Of a stretch of DNA of 64,000 bases, positions 38,561 through 48,875 are shown piece by piece. Origin of the DNA: Dromaius novaehollandiae (lineage: Eukaryota > Chordata > Aves > Casuariiformes > Dromaiidae); NCBI RefSeq assembly GCF_036370855.1, contig NC_088132.1, forward strand, positions 59,000,841-59,064,840. The letters are read 5' to 3'. Below the pieces are notes generated by a model, which saw only the letters and a program-made list of their open reading frames with translations, made no database searches and was not told the DNA's origin. The first letter of the stretch is position 1, and every line of letters begins with the position of its first letter. Both the position numbers and the translations under genes were made by a program.

Positions 38561-41500
38561 ATTCTCGGCGTAATATCAAGCTCTTCTATTGCTTCTTAAA
38601 GAAAACATGGAAGAGCTTTGGAAATACTCCTAGTAGCATTATTGCTATTGAACCACTTTGTCAGAGAGTGAGATACGAGGCAAACTGCAAGAAGCCAACA
38701 GGGACTGCTAGTGCATCTTCAAATTCACGCAGCCTGAAAGGGTTTAAACTCTGGGTTCTTCTGTTTAGATATTTTTTAAAAGAATTAAACTCAGGTTTTC
38801 ATGCAAGCCCCATTTATCAACTATAGGGAAGTCCATGTTCTCAAATTATTTACGGGACAAATATAGGGCTTTGGATTCAAGAACAGGTTCAGATCTTCTG
38901 TTTTCCTTATAAAAGGATTCTTTCCTTGTTTGTGTACATCCTTCTGTAAACAACAGAATGTATAGCCAGTATGAACATTCTTCCTAAACATGGTTACTTA
39001 TCTAAAGTTTAAATTATTTTTATAATATAAAAATGAAGACTTTCAAATCTGAAATACTCAGAAGTTTGTTAGATTAAGATTGAAACTTAAAACTTGAAAA
39101 GGGATGAAATGAAGTGTTATTTAAAGAGTTCAAAATGCTTGCATTTTTGAATGCTACTCATGTAACCACAAAGCACAAAGAATTCTGTACTTCCCAATCT
39201 GAAACAACTAAATGGTACACAACTTTCTGCTGATACCAACTTGAATGTGTGAGCCAGCTGTTTTTTTTTTTTTTCCCTACCTCAGTTCAGTTTAAATATT
39301 TTATGGAGGACCACCCAGGGAAAACAATTAGGAAATAAAATAAATAATTATTTACTCTATAGCTGAGAAAATAATGAATTTTAAAATACAACATCTCTTT
39401 GTTAGGAAAAAGGGGAAATAGAATATGAATTCTATACCACAGGAAACAGTGACATACCACAGTCTCTAGCTGGTAGATGGACTTGTATCAGCAAGATAAT
39501 AAAATACAGATTGCAGGACAGAGAGAAAAAAGAACATGCAACAACTCTACTTACTTTTGAAATTAAAATTAGAAGTTCTTTGATCCTTTCTAACTTTAGC
39601 CAAGGAGTTGACATTGATGGAAGAACATGAATTATCTGGGTTTTTGCAAGTTAGCTGATACCTTTTTCTTCTATTCCACGAAATTGGATAACAGCATGAT
39701 AAAAACAGTACCTGTATTAAAAATATCATTGACAAAAGTTCCCACTTCTGTGGGTAAGCCAACATCCTTTCTCATGTAATGTGAATGCAGAACACTGAAT
39801 GATACACAGTGACTTGGGGGCCCATCTCTGCCCCACATTCCTGAGTCCAATCTTTTGTTATTGTGGCAACCACATCCTGTAATTGCTTTTATAAACTAAA
39901 ATGTCATATGTGGTATTGACCGAGAGCAGTGAGCTTTCAAGTCCTACATATCTACTAGTGTAGACAGAGTTCTAAACAAATATTCACACAAAAAAAATCC
40001 CAATCCTCTCAAGAGTGATAATAACGTAAATTGATTGGACCTAGTTTCCCTTATGTACTGGGGAATGGCTGTCAACCTCTCCATCTACATGTTGATTGCA
40101 ATAATAAATTAACCAACAAATTCTGAATGAATGAGGAATGGAGAACTAAACAGACGGAATCTCTGATACTTGCATGATTTATTTCAAAAAGGCATTTGAA
40201 GGCCCAGCTATATAATTAATGCGTAAAACATAGAAATACTAATTCTGAAAGTTACATGTGATATAGTGACACCTCATTCTTTCAGAACCGCATATTCCAA
40301 ACTATATGTAATTACTTATATGTTACAAAAAATCAGGATATGAAGCTTAAAGTTACAGTATTAAAAAGGTAAAAGCTATAAACCAGCATAAATCATTATG
40401 TTGGTATAAAACAGATATACTGTAACAGTTAGTAAAGGGAAGTACAATAAACGTTTTCTAGAGCTCCTGAAGAAAGACTGGAGCTTTGTCAAGGTGATGC
40501 AATAGCTTATAAAAAGGTTCTGTTGCTTACATTTTTGATCCCTTCCTGTGGTCAGCAGATAACAGTTTGTCTCAGAAAGTTATCTTAAAGAATCTCTTGA
40601 AGCTTGAGAGTGAAATGCTGTTGTGCTGTGAAGCCAAAATAGAAAGAAAAGTTGAAAACAGTTCTGTGAAATGGAAGGAGAGATGGTCATGTACAGTACC
40701 TATTTGGAGACTACCTCTACAGAACATATAAATTGTTTTTTATTATAAAGATACTGTTTAATATGAAAGTTGCTAAACATGGTATAGTAGGGACTTCTGT
40801 CACACCATATGTATTTTACCAGTGAAAACTCAAATTGCCCAGAAGCATATCATAAACAGAGGTGACTCTTCACACATTGTGTATTTAGGCTGTGGAACTC
40901 CTAACTGTGGAAGAAGATTGTGTAAATACTAAGAGTTTACACTGAGGGCTATTAAATACATAGAAGTTAAATGTCTGAGGTTCAGTTCTTCTCTGAGCCA
41001 AAGTTAGAATATTAAAGACAATCTGGAGAACTTATCACATATGCTTGCCCTTTACTCCTGTGCAGCTGTGTGCTTTCAATCACTGATGGAGATGGATTGA
41101 ACCTTGGTCTGATGCAGGCTTCCAAGACATATCAGACTAAACCATGGAGAATATATGTTTGCCCAATATAGGAGAATTATTCTCTCCCAATCCATCCTTC
41201 TTTCCTATTCACCTTCAAGGCTGAAGACAGCAAAGGAAACAGAATGGGAAAATACTGAGATAAAGAGGCAGAAGTGACAAAGGAGAAGGGAAAACATGAC
41301 ACTCCTTGGGAAAAAGACAAACAGCTGAACAAGCTTTTGAAGAACTTTGGCTCCCCTTCCTGTATATGTAGGTACACATCGGAGGTGGGAAAGGCAAGTT
41401 AGGTTTAAAACAGTGTAATGGAGAATCAGCTGTAGCAGAAGGCAGGAATTTTTGTTTATTTTAATACATGTTTTTGATTTCCTGAAGTTCCATCTTTCCT

Positions 41501-41989
41501 ATGCTTTATCTTTGTAGTTTAAAAAAAAAAAGAAAGAAAGAAAATTTTGTCAAGTGTGACAGTCTCTTCATAAGTCTGTTTGCTAACAATTAGCAGATGT
41601 CTCCTGAAGGAAAACTGGGAAAAGGTGTGCAAAACTTTAGTGCAAATCACAGGACTTGGTCCTGGATTCTGAAAACATGCAGTTAGGTTCCTACTTTCTG
41701 GAGAGGATGACAGCTAGAGTTCTGCAGCCTGAGAATTTGGCAAAGGATGCTGAAAAGCACCAACAGAATTCTGGCCAGACTCCAGAGGTTTACAAAGTTA
41801 AGAGAGCTGGTGGGTTGATCTTCTCACATCAATTTGGTGAGTAACCAAGTAAAGTTGTTTGGCCTAGTTTCCCCTTGGCTCACAGCCCACTTCAAGATGA
41901 AAACAGTTGCTACTGTGATAATAAAAAACCAATCTGAGCAGAAAGGGTACTCACCAGAAAGGTGGACAATAAGTGAGAGTAAGGCTTTG
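38561..41989. other. AT-rich intergenic sequence
   Basis: No gene or interspersed repeat recognised. Contains a T14 tract at 39261-39274 and an A-rich AGAAAGAAAG tract at 41521-41544. Confidence 0.5.
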
Positions 41990-42885
41990 TTCATCATAGA
42001 ATCAATGAATAATGCAGGCTGAAAGGGCCCTTTGGAGGTCCATCTGGTTGTTCCACCAACCACCACTAAAGCAGGGCCAATCTGCAAATTAGATCCAACT
42101 TCAGAGTTAAGATTAGGTTACTCAGAATCTTTTCCGACCAAGTTCTGAACATCTCCAAGGATAGGGATACAACAACCTCACTGGGCAACCTGTTCCAGTA
42201 TTTGACCATTCTCATGGTGAGATTTTTTTTCCTTATATCTAATTGGAACTCCCTGTGTTGCAACTTGTGTCTGTTGAAGCTTGTGTCTGTTGCCTCTTGT
42301 CTTCTCTTTGCACACCTCTGAGTCTGGCTTCATCTTCTCTATGCCCTTCCTCTGGCTCACTGAAGATAACAATCTCCCCTTTATCTTTTCTTTCCCAGGC
42401 TAAACTAACCCAGTTCTTTAGCCACCCCTCATTTGTCATGTGCTCATTTCTGTGGCCCTCTGCTAGACTCACTCCAGCATATCAATCTCTTTCCTGTATA
42501 AGGAAGCCCAAAATGTGATGCAGCGCTCCAATGCTGAATAGAGGGGAATAATCACTTCCCTCCATGTGCTGGCTACACTCTTGCTAATATGGACCAATAT
42601 GTCCTTGGCCTTCTTCACCACTAGGGCATATGGTGATTCTTGTTCAATTTGTTGTCCAACAGCACTCCAGGTTCTTTCCCAAGGCAACGCTGTCTATCCA
42701 GTCAGAGCCCAGCCTATACTGTTGTGTGGTGTTTTGCCATCCCAAGTGCAGGACTCTGCCCTTGTTGAACTTCATAAAGTTTTTGTTCATCCACTTCTCC
42801 GGTGTGTTAATGTCCCTCTGCGTGGCAGCCCTGTCCTCAAGTCAACCACCTCTCTCTACCCCAATTTCATATGTTAGCACTGAAC
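41990..42885 (-). mobile_element. CR1 LINE, bird-type, about 0.9 kb, antisense
   Basis: Antisense CR1 whose 3' end lies at the left (TCATAGAATCAATGAATAAT near 41993) and whose 5' truncation is near 42885. Clear landmarks are ATCTCCAAGGATAGGGATAC, AACCTCACTGGGCAACCTGT, TCTATGCCCTTCCTCTGG, TGCTAGACTCACTCCAGCAT, CAGGACTCTGCCC and TTGTTGAACTTCATAAAG. It has many frame breaks and a small internal duplication at 42264-42292. It immediately follows the predicted ARSB poly(A) site. Confidence 0.95.
42264..42292 (+). repeat. 13-bp direct repeat, 16-bp period, inside CR1
   Basis: CTTGTGTCTGTTG at 42264-42276 is repeated exactly at 42280-42292. The CR1 consensus, from memory, has one copy at this place, so the duplication occurred after insertion. 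Confidence 0.9.
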
Positions 42886-42904
42886 TGGAATAAGGTATTT
42901 TGCT

Positions 42905-43447
42905 GTATACTGAAAGGGTTTTTTTATTCTTGGAGATTTCTGACTGTTCTCTTTTCTGGACAGAAGTGCACGTGAAAGGTAAAAATTATGTCAACTGCTG
43001 TATTTCTTCAATTCTTTACAAATATGTAACAGCTTCTGATAGAATTTGTCTTCTGGGCAAGCATGAAATGAAACATCAGTTTCTTCCACAACAGAATTAT
43101 GAATCATTCTGCTTCCATGACTCATAGCAGCTTTTTAACAGAAGTAATCTCTTTCAGGGAGGGAAGCAACATCCTACTTTAAAGGCACATTATTGACAAA
43201 GAATATTCAAACAACAGATTTCTAATTTTATCAACATTTCATGTATAATTGTTGAGAAGGAGAGAGTGGGGAGGACTGAAATAAGATTCCCACCACATTT
43301 TAAGGGTAAGAAAGACTGAATTACTCACGGAATGAACTCACGATTAGCAATACTGTAAAAAACAAGGTAAGAAATATATGACTAGGACCCTGAGACTACA
43401 AATCCAACTCCACTACAGGTGAGTTTTGCAGGGTGCGATGCTGTGCA
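42905..43447 (-). other. ARSB: ARSB 3' UTR with candidate poly(A) signal
   Basis: This is the sequence directly downstream of the ARSB stop on the minus strand. A canonical AATAAA (TTTATT on the plus strand) lies at 42923-42928, about 520 bp after the stop, and is the first such hexamer I find. It predicts cleavage near 42895-42912. A short T-rich (plus) / A-rich (minus) tract overlaps the signal. The predicted end lies within a few tens of bases of the 5' side of an antisense CR1 fragment (41990-42885). The exact end is an inference from the hexamer; no transcript evidence is available here. Confidence 0.55.
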
Positions 43448-43710
43448 CTATGCCCAAGGACCCCAGGCCCCAGCTGCTGCTGGATCACAGCGGGGATCCT
43501 CATCAGGGTAGAACACAGGCACTGAACGTTTATAATAATACTGAAGTCGTGAGAGCAGTTTTTTCACCACATTAGGATATCTTTCAGACAACTCATTTTT
43601 CTCCTCAGGATCATGAACAACATCAAAAAGCCAAAGTCTCTTTGTTGGTGGATCAGACGACTGAATCACTGACTCACTGAACAAAGGTGGAGGGAACCAG
43701 TGACTGCATC
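43448..43710 (-). CDS. ARSB: ARSB last coding exon (arylsulfatase B C-terminus)
   Basis: This exon encodes the C-terminal 86 residues of arylsulfatase B, the lysosomal sulfatase that removes 4-sulfate from N-acetylgalactosamine in dermatan and chondroitin sulfate. Read on the minus strand, the exon follows a TTTCTGTAG acceptor. Its first two bases complete a split Gly codon, followed by CSHWFPPP. It then contains [43 protein letters not shown] and ends WGPWA before TAG at 43448-43450. This matches the end of vertebrate ARSB almost throughout (human, from memory: SSDPPTK, LWLFD, DPEER, KLLSRLQFYHK, DPRCDP, WGPWM). Both cysteines known to form disulfides in human ARSB (447 and 521 in human numbering) are present. 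Just after WFPPP it is one residue shorter than human and lacks the human N458 glycosylation sequon. The related ARSI and ARSJ differ clearly in this region, so ARSB is the best call. No frameshift or premature stop is seen. Confidence 0.96.
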
Positions 43711-44240
43711 CTACAGAAACAGGAACAGACCAAGGGTTAATTCTCAGATACAGAGCAGTGGTGTGGAGAGGCAGAGTTACATTGTAATCAAGGAAATCAC
43801 TGGGTCACTTGTCAAGCCACTGGCCAGTGGTTGTTCCTGCATTCCTTAACTCTAGCCCAGCACCCAAGTCTCTCTAGACCAGGGCTACTTCTACAAGAGT
43901 CCTATTTATACAAAGGAGCTGCACCATTGTAAGGAAGGCAATATGCTTCACCTTTGGGATTCAGAATTTCATTTCACTTAATTTCAGAGCAAGTAATTTC
44001 ATGGACTTTCTACTTCATAGTTTTTCCACAACAGTGAAAGCCACTTATATCCTTTGATGTTGCAAGGTTTTTAATGCATTGTATGCATTTTAAAAGTGTC
44101 CCTCCTAGATTCTTGCACATGATCAAAACCCTGAAAACTTAGCAGAGTAAATAAGAGAAATGATAATTTATTAAACAAAATGAAATTGGGGCAGGGAGAG
44201 GAAACATGACATGTTGGATGAAAAGGAGTTACTTCATTAC
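43711..44240 (-). other. ARSB: ARSB last intron (530 bp)
   Basis: This GT-AG intron separates the last two ARSB coding exons. On the minus strand it begins GTAATGAAG and ends TTTCTGTAG. Phase is conserved across it: G from the upstream exon plus GA from the downstream exon make one Gly codon. No repeat family is recognised within it. Confidence 0.9.
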
Positions 44241-44369
44241 CTGGATATCCAGTTAGTAACTTCCATTTTCCATGTCGAATTGCTGCATGCATGGAGATAT
44301 TGAAAAGTGTATCATCCCACATAAAAGAACTGTTCTGCAATAAAGATGTCCTGTTGTCAATGCCAAGAC
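44241..44369 (-). CDS. ARSB: ARSB penultimate coding exon (exon 7 equivalent)
   Basis: This is a 129-nt exon on the minus strand, flanked by a pyrimidine-rich CCCTTAAG acceptor and a CAG|GTAATG donor. It starts in phase 1: GT completes a codon that would be Cys if the previous exon ends in T, fitting human Cys405, the partner of Cys447. It ends in phase 1, with G completed by GA in the next exon. The diagnostic part is [17 protein letters not shown] then TGYPG, closely matching the ARSB motif around human residues 425-446, with the N426-type sequon kept as NIS. The human exon is, from memory, 123 nt with the same phases, so this one is two codons longer. The first half (LGIDNRT then [12 protein letters not shown]) is very different from human and carries two additional N-x-S/T sequons, NRT and NSS. 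The reading frame is intact. Confidence 0.92.
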
Positions 44370-45369
44370 CTTAAGGGAAAGTAAACTAAGTTAGGAACAT
44401 TGTATAAGCATGAAGTCATTTTTAGAATTCTGTTAGAAAACAAACCAGTATCATTCATTTATTTTGTGTGTCAGATGCAGCATTTGTTTTATATACGTGT
44501 GTGTACACAAAGATCTGCACTACAATTCACCGGATATATTTAGCTCTTAGATCTTGAACTGCACCACAGAAAGTGATATGGCTGCCAGTGGAGAAAGTCA
44601 CTTCTGAGTTCAAATAACTCTGTGAGCAATAATCTGTGAGCATATACAGGCACATATTAAGGAAACTCATGATTTTAATTGCTATCTTGCTCCAGTTAGG
44701 AATATAGGATTGAAAAATCTCCTGATTCAGTGCTAATTCTCCTAGATCACTCCAGCAAACAAGTTGTAGGTTCTGACTTTTATCCACACACTGTGAGCTA
44801 ACTCTTTCTGGAATAAGCTGGCTGCATTCACATAGATCTACATCTGGCTAGAGAGGTGATTCTAAGGCATGGCAACTGAGGGAGTATGAGGCATGTCTTC
44901 ATGTGTTTCGGGTAGAAAGAGCCAAAGGTGCCGCGGCCTCATCTCTAGGTACTGCAGCAAACTGTGTCAAGTGTCAACTATGCCCAAATTTCCTCTCAGA
45001 AGGAATCTTGTAGCTCTTTCTAGAAGGAAGCTCAGAAAAAAAATTAACCTGCATGTACCAGGGATGATCAGGAGACCAGGTCTTTACTGAAAGCAGGAGG
45101 GAGTCGGACAGACACTCCAGGAGCATCCAAACTAATAACCACATCTTAGCTTCTATAAACAAGATCTGACTTTAGGAAATAAAATCTAAGAATTTTATAT
45201 TAACTGTATCTTTACCAAAAGAAAACCTAAAGGCAGTTCTGTAATCTGACTAGAAACAAGACATCAGGAAGCAGAGAGAAACCAATTTTAATTCTCCTGC
45301 ATCTTTTAAGAGATAACTTTCAATCAATTTAGGAAATCTAAAGGAAGCAGTAGGCAGACTTTTGCCACT

Positions 45370-45390
45370 AAAACAAAACAAAACAAAACA
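45370..45390 (+). repeat. (AAAAC)4 short tandem repeat
   Basis: Four AAAAC units in the ARSB intron, flanked by ACT and AGAG. Confidence 0.9.
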
Positions 45391-46859
45391 GAGTTTTGCA
45401 ATGATATGAGACACCAAATATTAGAAGCAGTACTAGAGGCTTCTAAAAAGAGTAAATTCTCTAAGTCACAGTGAGGCAAATATACAGACAGATTAGACAG
45501 AAGAGAGCAAAAGAAAGTTTGGAAAGAAAATTCTGGCACACAATGTCTCTATTTTTTATGAAGATCCTGAGAGGTTTCTATTTTATTACTGTTCTTCATA
45601 CTTCGAATCATTTTTTTCTTTGATAAGCACTTCTTGTGCATACTCAAGTTCCCTGTTCACATCACACTTCTATAATGTTCCCAGATACATAAGGCTATAA
45701 AAGAGGACCACTTGTTTTGAATATGCATACACAGATAGGGGAGGGCTCAGCTCAGTTTAGATCATGAAGCACTGAAACTAATGATAAAAAAAAAAAACCC
45801 TATAAAAAGAGAAAACGTAATAAAATCTCCTAGAAGAATCTGCTGTGGAACATAAATGCACACACAGACGTGTGTGGTGTCTGTAGCAGATACATAACTT
45901 TTAAAAGACTAATAATGCTTACTTTTCAACATCATTGTATTATGTATTACTCTGCCATGCTCTTTGCTACTGTGAATACTCATCTTCATCATTTATGTTC
46001 TTAAAGACCACAATGAAAGACACAGCGAGGAGATCAAAAAATACAGTTACGCGCTTTATACATTAAATCCTCCAATTACAGTATTAGGGTTTGGTCTAAA
46101 GGAAAAATTATGAGGTCACACTTACAATTTTAAGGTTTAGCATGGAGAATATGCTTCCAATATGCTGAGCTACTGTATGTGAAGCCATAGCATTACACAA
46201 TATAAATTATTTAAAATACTTCAAATAAGCAGTATAAAAGATTGTATTTTTAGATACACTTTTCAGAATATTGTTGGAATGCCGTATGTCAGGCTCATAA
46301 TAAGACTCAAAAAGATAAACCAATTAAAAACCACCCTTATTTGTTCCTGGTAATGAAAACAAACAAATCCTAAAATTGAGCAAATACTTTTACTAGAGCT
46401 TGTAGTTGAAGTTGTTTGATAGAATATTATCTTTGAGAAAAATTTATTGAAGAGAAAAAGGCAAGTGCACTCACGTTGAGCTATATATACAGAACTCTGT
46501 CAGTCACGCTAATTCACCCATTGTAAGCCCTTGTCTTCTGCCAAAGAAATGTACTGTCTATTGTTCAGCCAAGCGCATTGCTTCACAGGCAGCACAGGTC
46601 AACTTTTATCAGACATACCAGCCATGGAAAATAGACCGATGCTCACTGGAGTGAGCTCAACACAGCATATTTATAGGACTGCCAGATTATATAATATAAT
46701 CCATCCCATCGTATAATTTGTCCCCTTAAGCTAGTATATTCCTCCCCCCAACATTTACCTGACTTTCCTTTTCCCTTCAGCCCCGTTGTTAAATTTCCAT
46801 CTCTGTCATTCAGCTTCTGTTATTGCAGATGAAATGCAAAATTATTGGATGGTCTTCTC

Positions 46860-47020
46860 CCCCTGCCATATGAATTTTACAGAATTCCCTTTTCCAGTCT
46901 GGTAGACTAAACAAGTCACATTCTTTTTGTTCCCTCTGTAAGATAAAATGTTCATTCCCTAGGCATCTCAGTAGTTTTTCTCTTCCTCTGCTCCAGTTAT
47001 ATTTTATTTTTTCAGCATGG
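46860..47020 (-). mobile_element. Possible CR1 fragment, antisense
   Basis: GTAGACTAAACAAGTCACAT, then TCTTTTTGTTCCCTCTGTA, and ATCTCAGTAGTTTTTCTCTT then CCTCTGCTCCAG resemble the antisense CR1 segment in which the 'aggctaaacagtcc...ttctttcagcctctcctca...' block precedes 'atcatctttgttgcccttctctggac'. Divergence is high and edges are uncertain. Confidence 0.45.
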
Positions 47021-48209
47021 TTGACCAGGCAGCAGCAATAGCACCATGCACTAAATCAGCAACCAGACAGATGCCTTTTATGGATCTGTCTAATAGAGTC
47101 TGCCTTCACATGCCCACATACTCACTTTACAGAGTTAGGGCATATATCAAAACTACGATGCCTTTGCCTGTGCAAAGAGGGTAAACATTTTTCTTCTGCC
47201 CTGTGATCACCAATGTATCAGTAGCCAATGAAATATTAAAGTTTTTCTTTTACCTTAAAAAAATACCACAGTCTTTGCCATCAATTTTCTTATTTTCAAA
47301 CAGAAGCCTCTTTCCTGAAGCCGCCTTGTGAGCATCACCAGCTGCTTTACTTCCTCTGAAGTACTCTATTGGGAAATTATACAACTTTTATTACCTCAGA
47401 AAGCAATGGAATTTCATTCAGCTGTTTCTTTTCAAATATTTAATGCTAGAACAAATAAAATGATCCAAATATTTTACTGTTTTTGTGGTGGTTGTAGGTT
47501 ACCAAACAAGTGTTTAAATAGATTTATCTCTATAGAAAAAAATAAAAATACAATTCTTCAAAAAATATTGCCCTTGGATAAGTGACTTCAATATTTATTT
47601 CATATTCCAAGACCATCCTTAGTCTTAACACCCTGAAAACTCATTTTATGATCAGATTTTAAAAGAAAATGAGGTGGCCAACTCCCACTATTCACAAAAG
47701 CAGTTTATGATGTAAATACTTCAAAAAACCTGGCCCTCAGCCCCTTATGAAAACTTCAGCTTAGTTCATTTATTTCCATTATTGCACATAATTTGTCTCT
47801 ATAAACAGACATATTCCTGATTTTGGCAAAAATTGATTATTTTCAATAGCTAATTTGTATCTTCAAGAAATCTGATTTTCAGAAAGCAGATGTCAATCAA
47901 TTCCAAAAATCTATGCAGGATGCTTAAAAATCATGAGTCAGAAATCAAAAAATGATAGCTGCATTTGCAAAAATAGTTGCCATGTTACCAGTTTGAATAT
48001 TCCCTAGCATACCCTTCAGGTTAGAATCTGAAAAATTTACTACCAATAAATATATAAATAACATCCTGAATGACTACCAGAGAATAGGCAAGACTTTTAC
48101 TAAAAAGTGAGTGGTCTTTCAAAGCATTAAGTCTTGCTAGTGCAACAGCATATGTGCAGCATCTAATGTTCAGCATCAGTCAAAAAATGAAAATAAATAT
48201 TAGGAATGG

Positions 48210-48875
48210 CAAAGAAAGGAGCACTATGCCACAGCCTAGCTCCATGGCGAGCCTCACATGGGATACTGTGTGCAGCTTTGGTCCCCACATTACGAAGTGC
48301 ATACAGAGAAACTAGAAGAGGTTCGAAGACATGCGACGACAAAGATAAAGGTATGGAACAGCTTCCACGTGAGGAAGGACTAAATGCCTCTTCATCCTCA
48401 AAGACAGACAACTGATGGGAGACAGGACAGATCTGTGAAATCGAGTGGCACTGACAATCTGAATAGCAAACAACTGGTCATTCCTAATTGGGGGGAGGGG
48501 CCATCAAATAACGTATGAAACACCATATTCAAAACGAACAACAGGATATACTTCCGTATCACAAACTCAGCTCGTGTGTGGAATGCCTTGCCACTGGATG
48601 CTGTAGATGCCAAAAATTTACACAGGTTGAAAGAGTGGTAAAAGAGTGATCACAAAGTAGAAGAAAAATCCGTCAAGGGCTGTTGAACACAAAAACACAA
48701 CCTAAATATAAGGAGCTCCATGAGCTGCAGGTTGTGGTGGAGTACATGAGAGATGTATTTTTATGTTCTTGCCCTCTCACACTTTTTCCTACACCACAGG
48801 TACTCTTGGAAACAGGAGCTATAGAGATTTTTGGTCTGACATGGCACAGCTATTCTTATTTCCATCATATACAAG
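48210..48875 (+). mobile_element. CR1-type LINE 3' part, ancient amniote subfamily
   Basis: Plus-strand fossil CR1. Landmarks are GGATACTGTGTGCAGCTTTG, GGTATGGAACAGCTTCCACG, TGAGGAAGGACTAAATG, ACAGGATATACTTCCGTATC, TGTGGAATGCCTTGCCACTG, then the 3' UTR CAAGGGCTGTTGAACACAAA, and the terminal TGGTCTGACATGGCACAGCT-ATTCTTAT near 48833-48858. It is the same old family as 6690-8620, in the opposite orientation. The reading frame is destroyed. Confidence 0.88.

Noticed and set aside
42239..42893. Overlapping open frames on both strands at 42.2-42.9 kb
   Set aside because: They lie entirely within the antisense CR1 fragment and are remnants or shadows of it.
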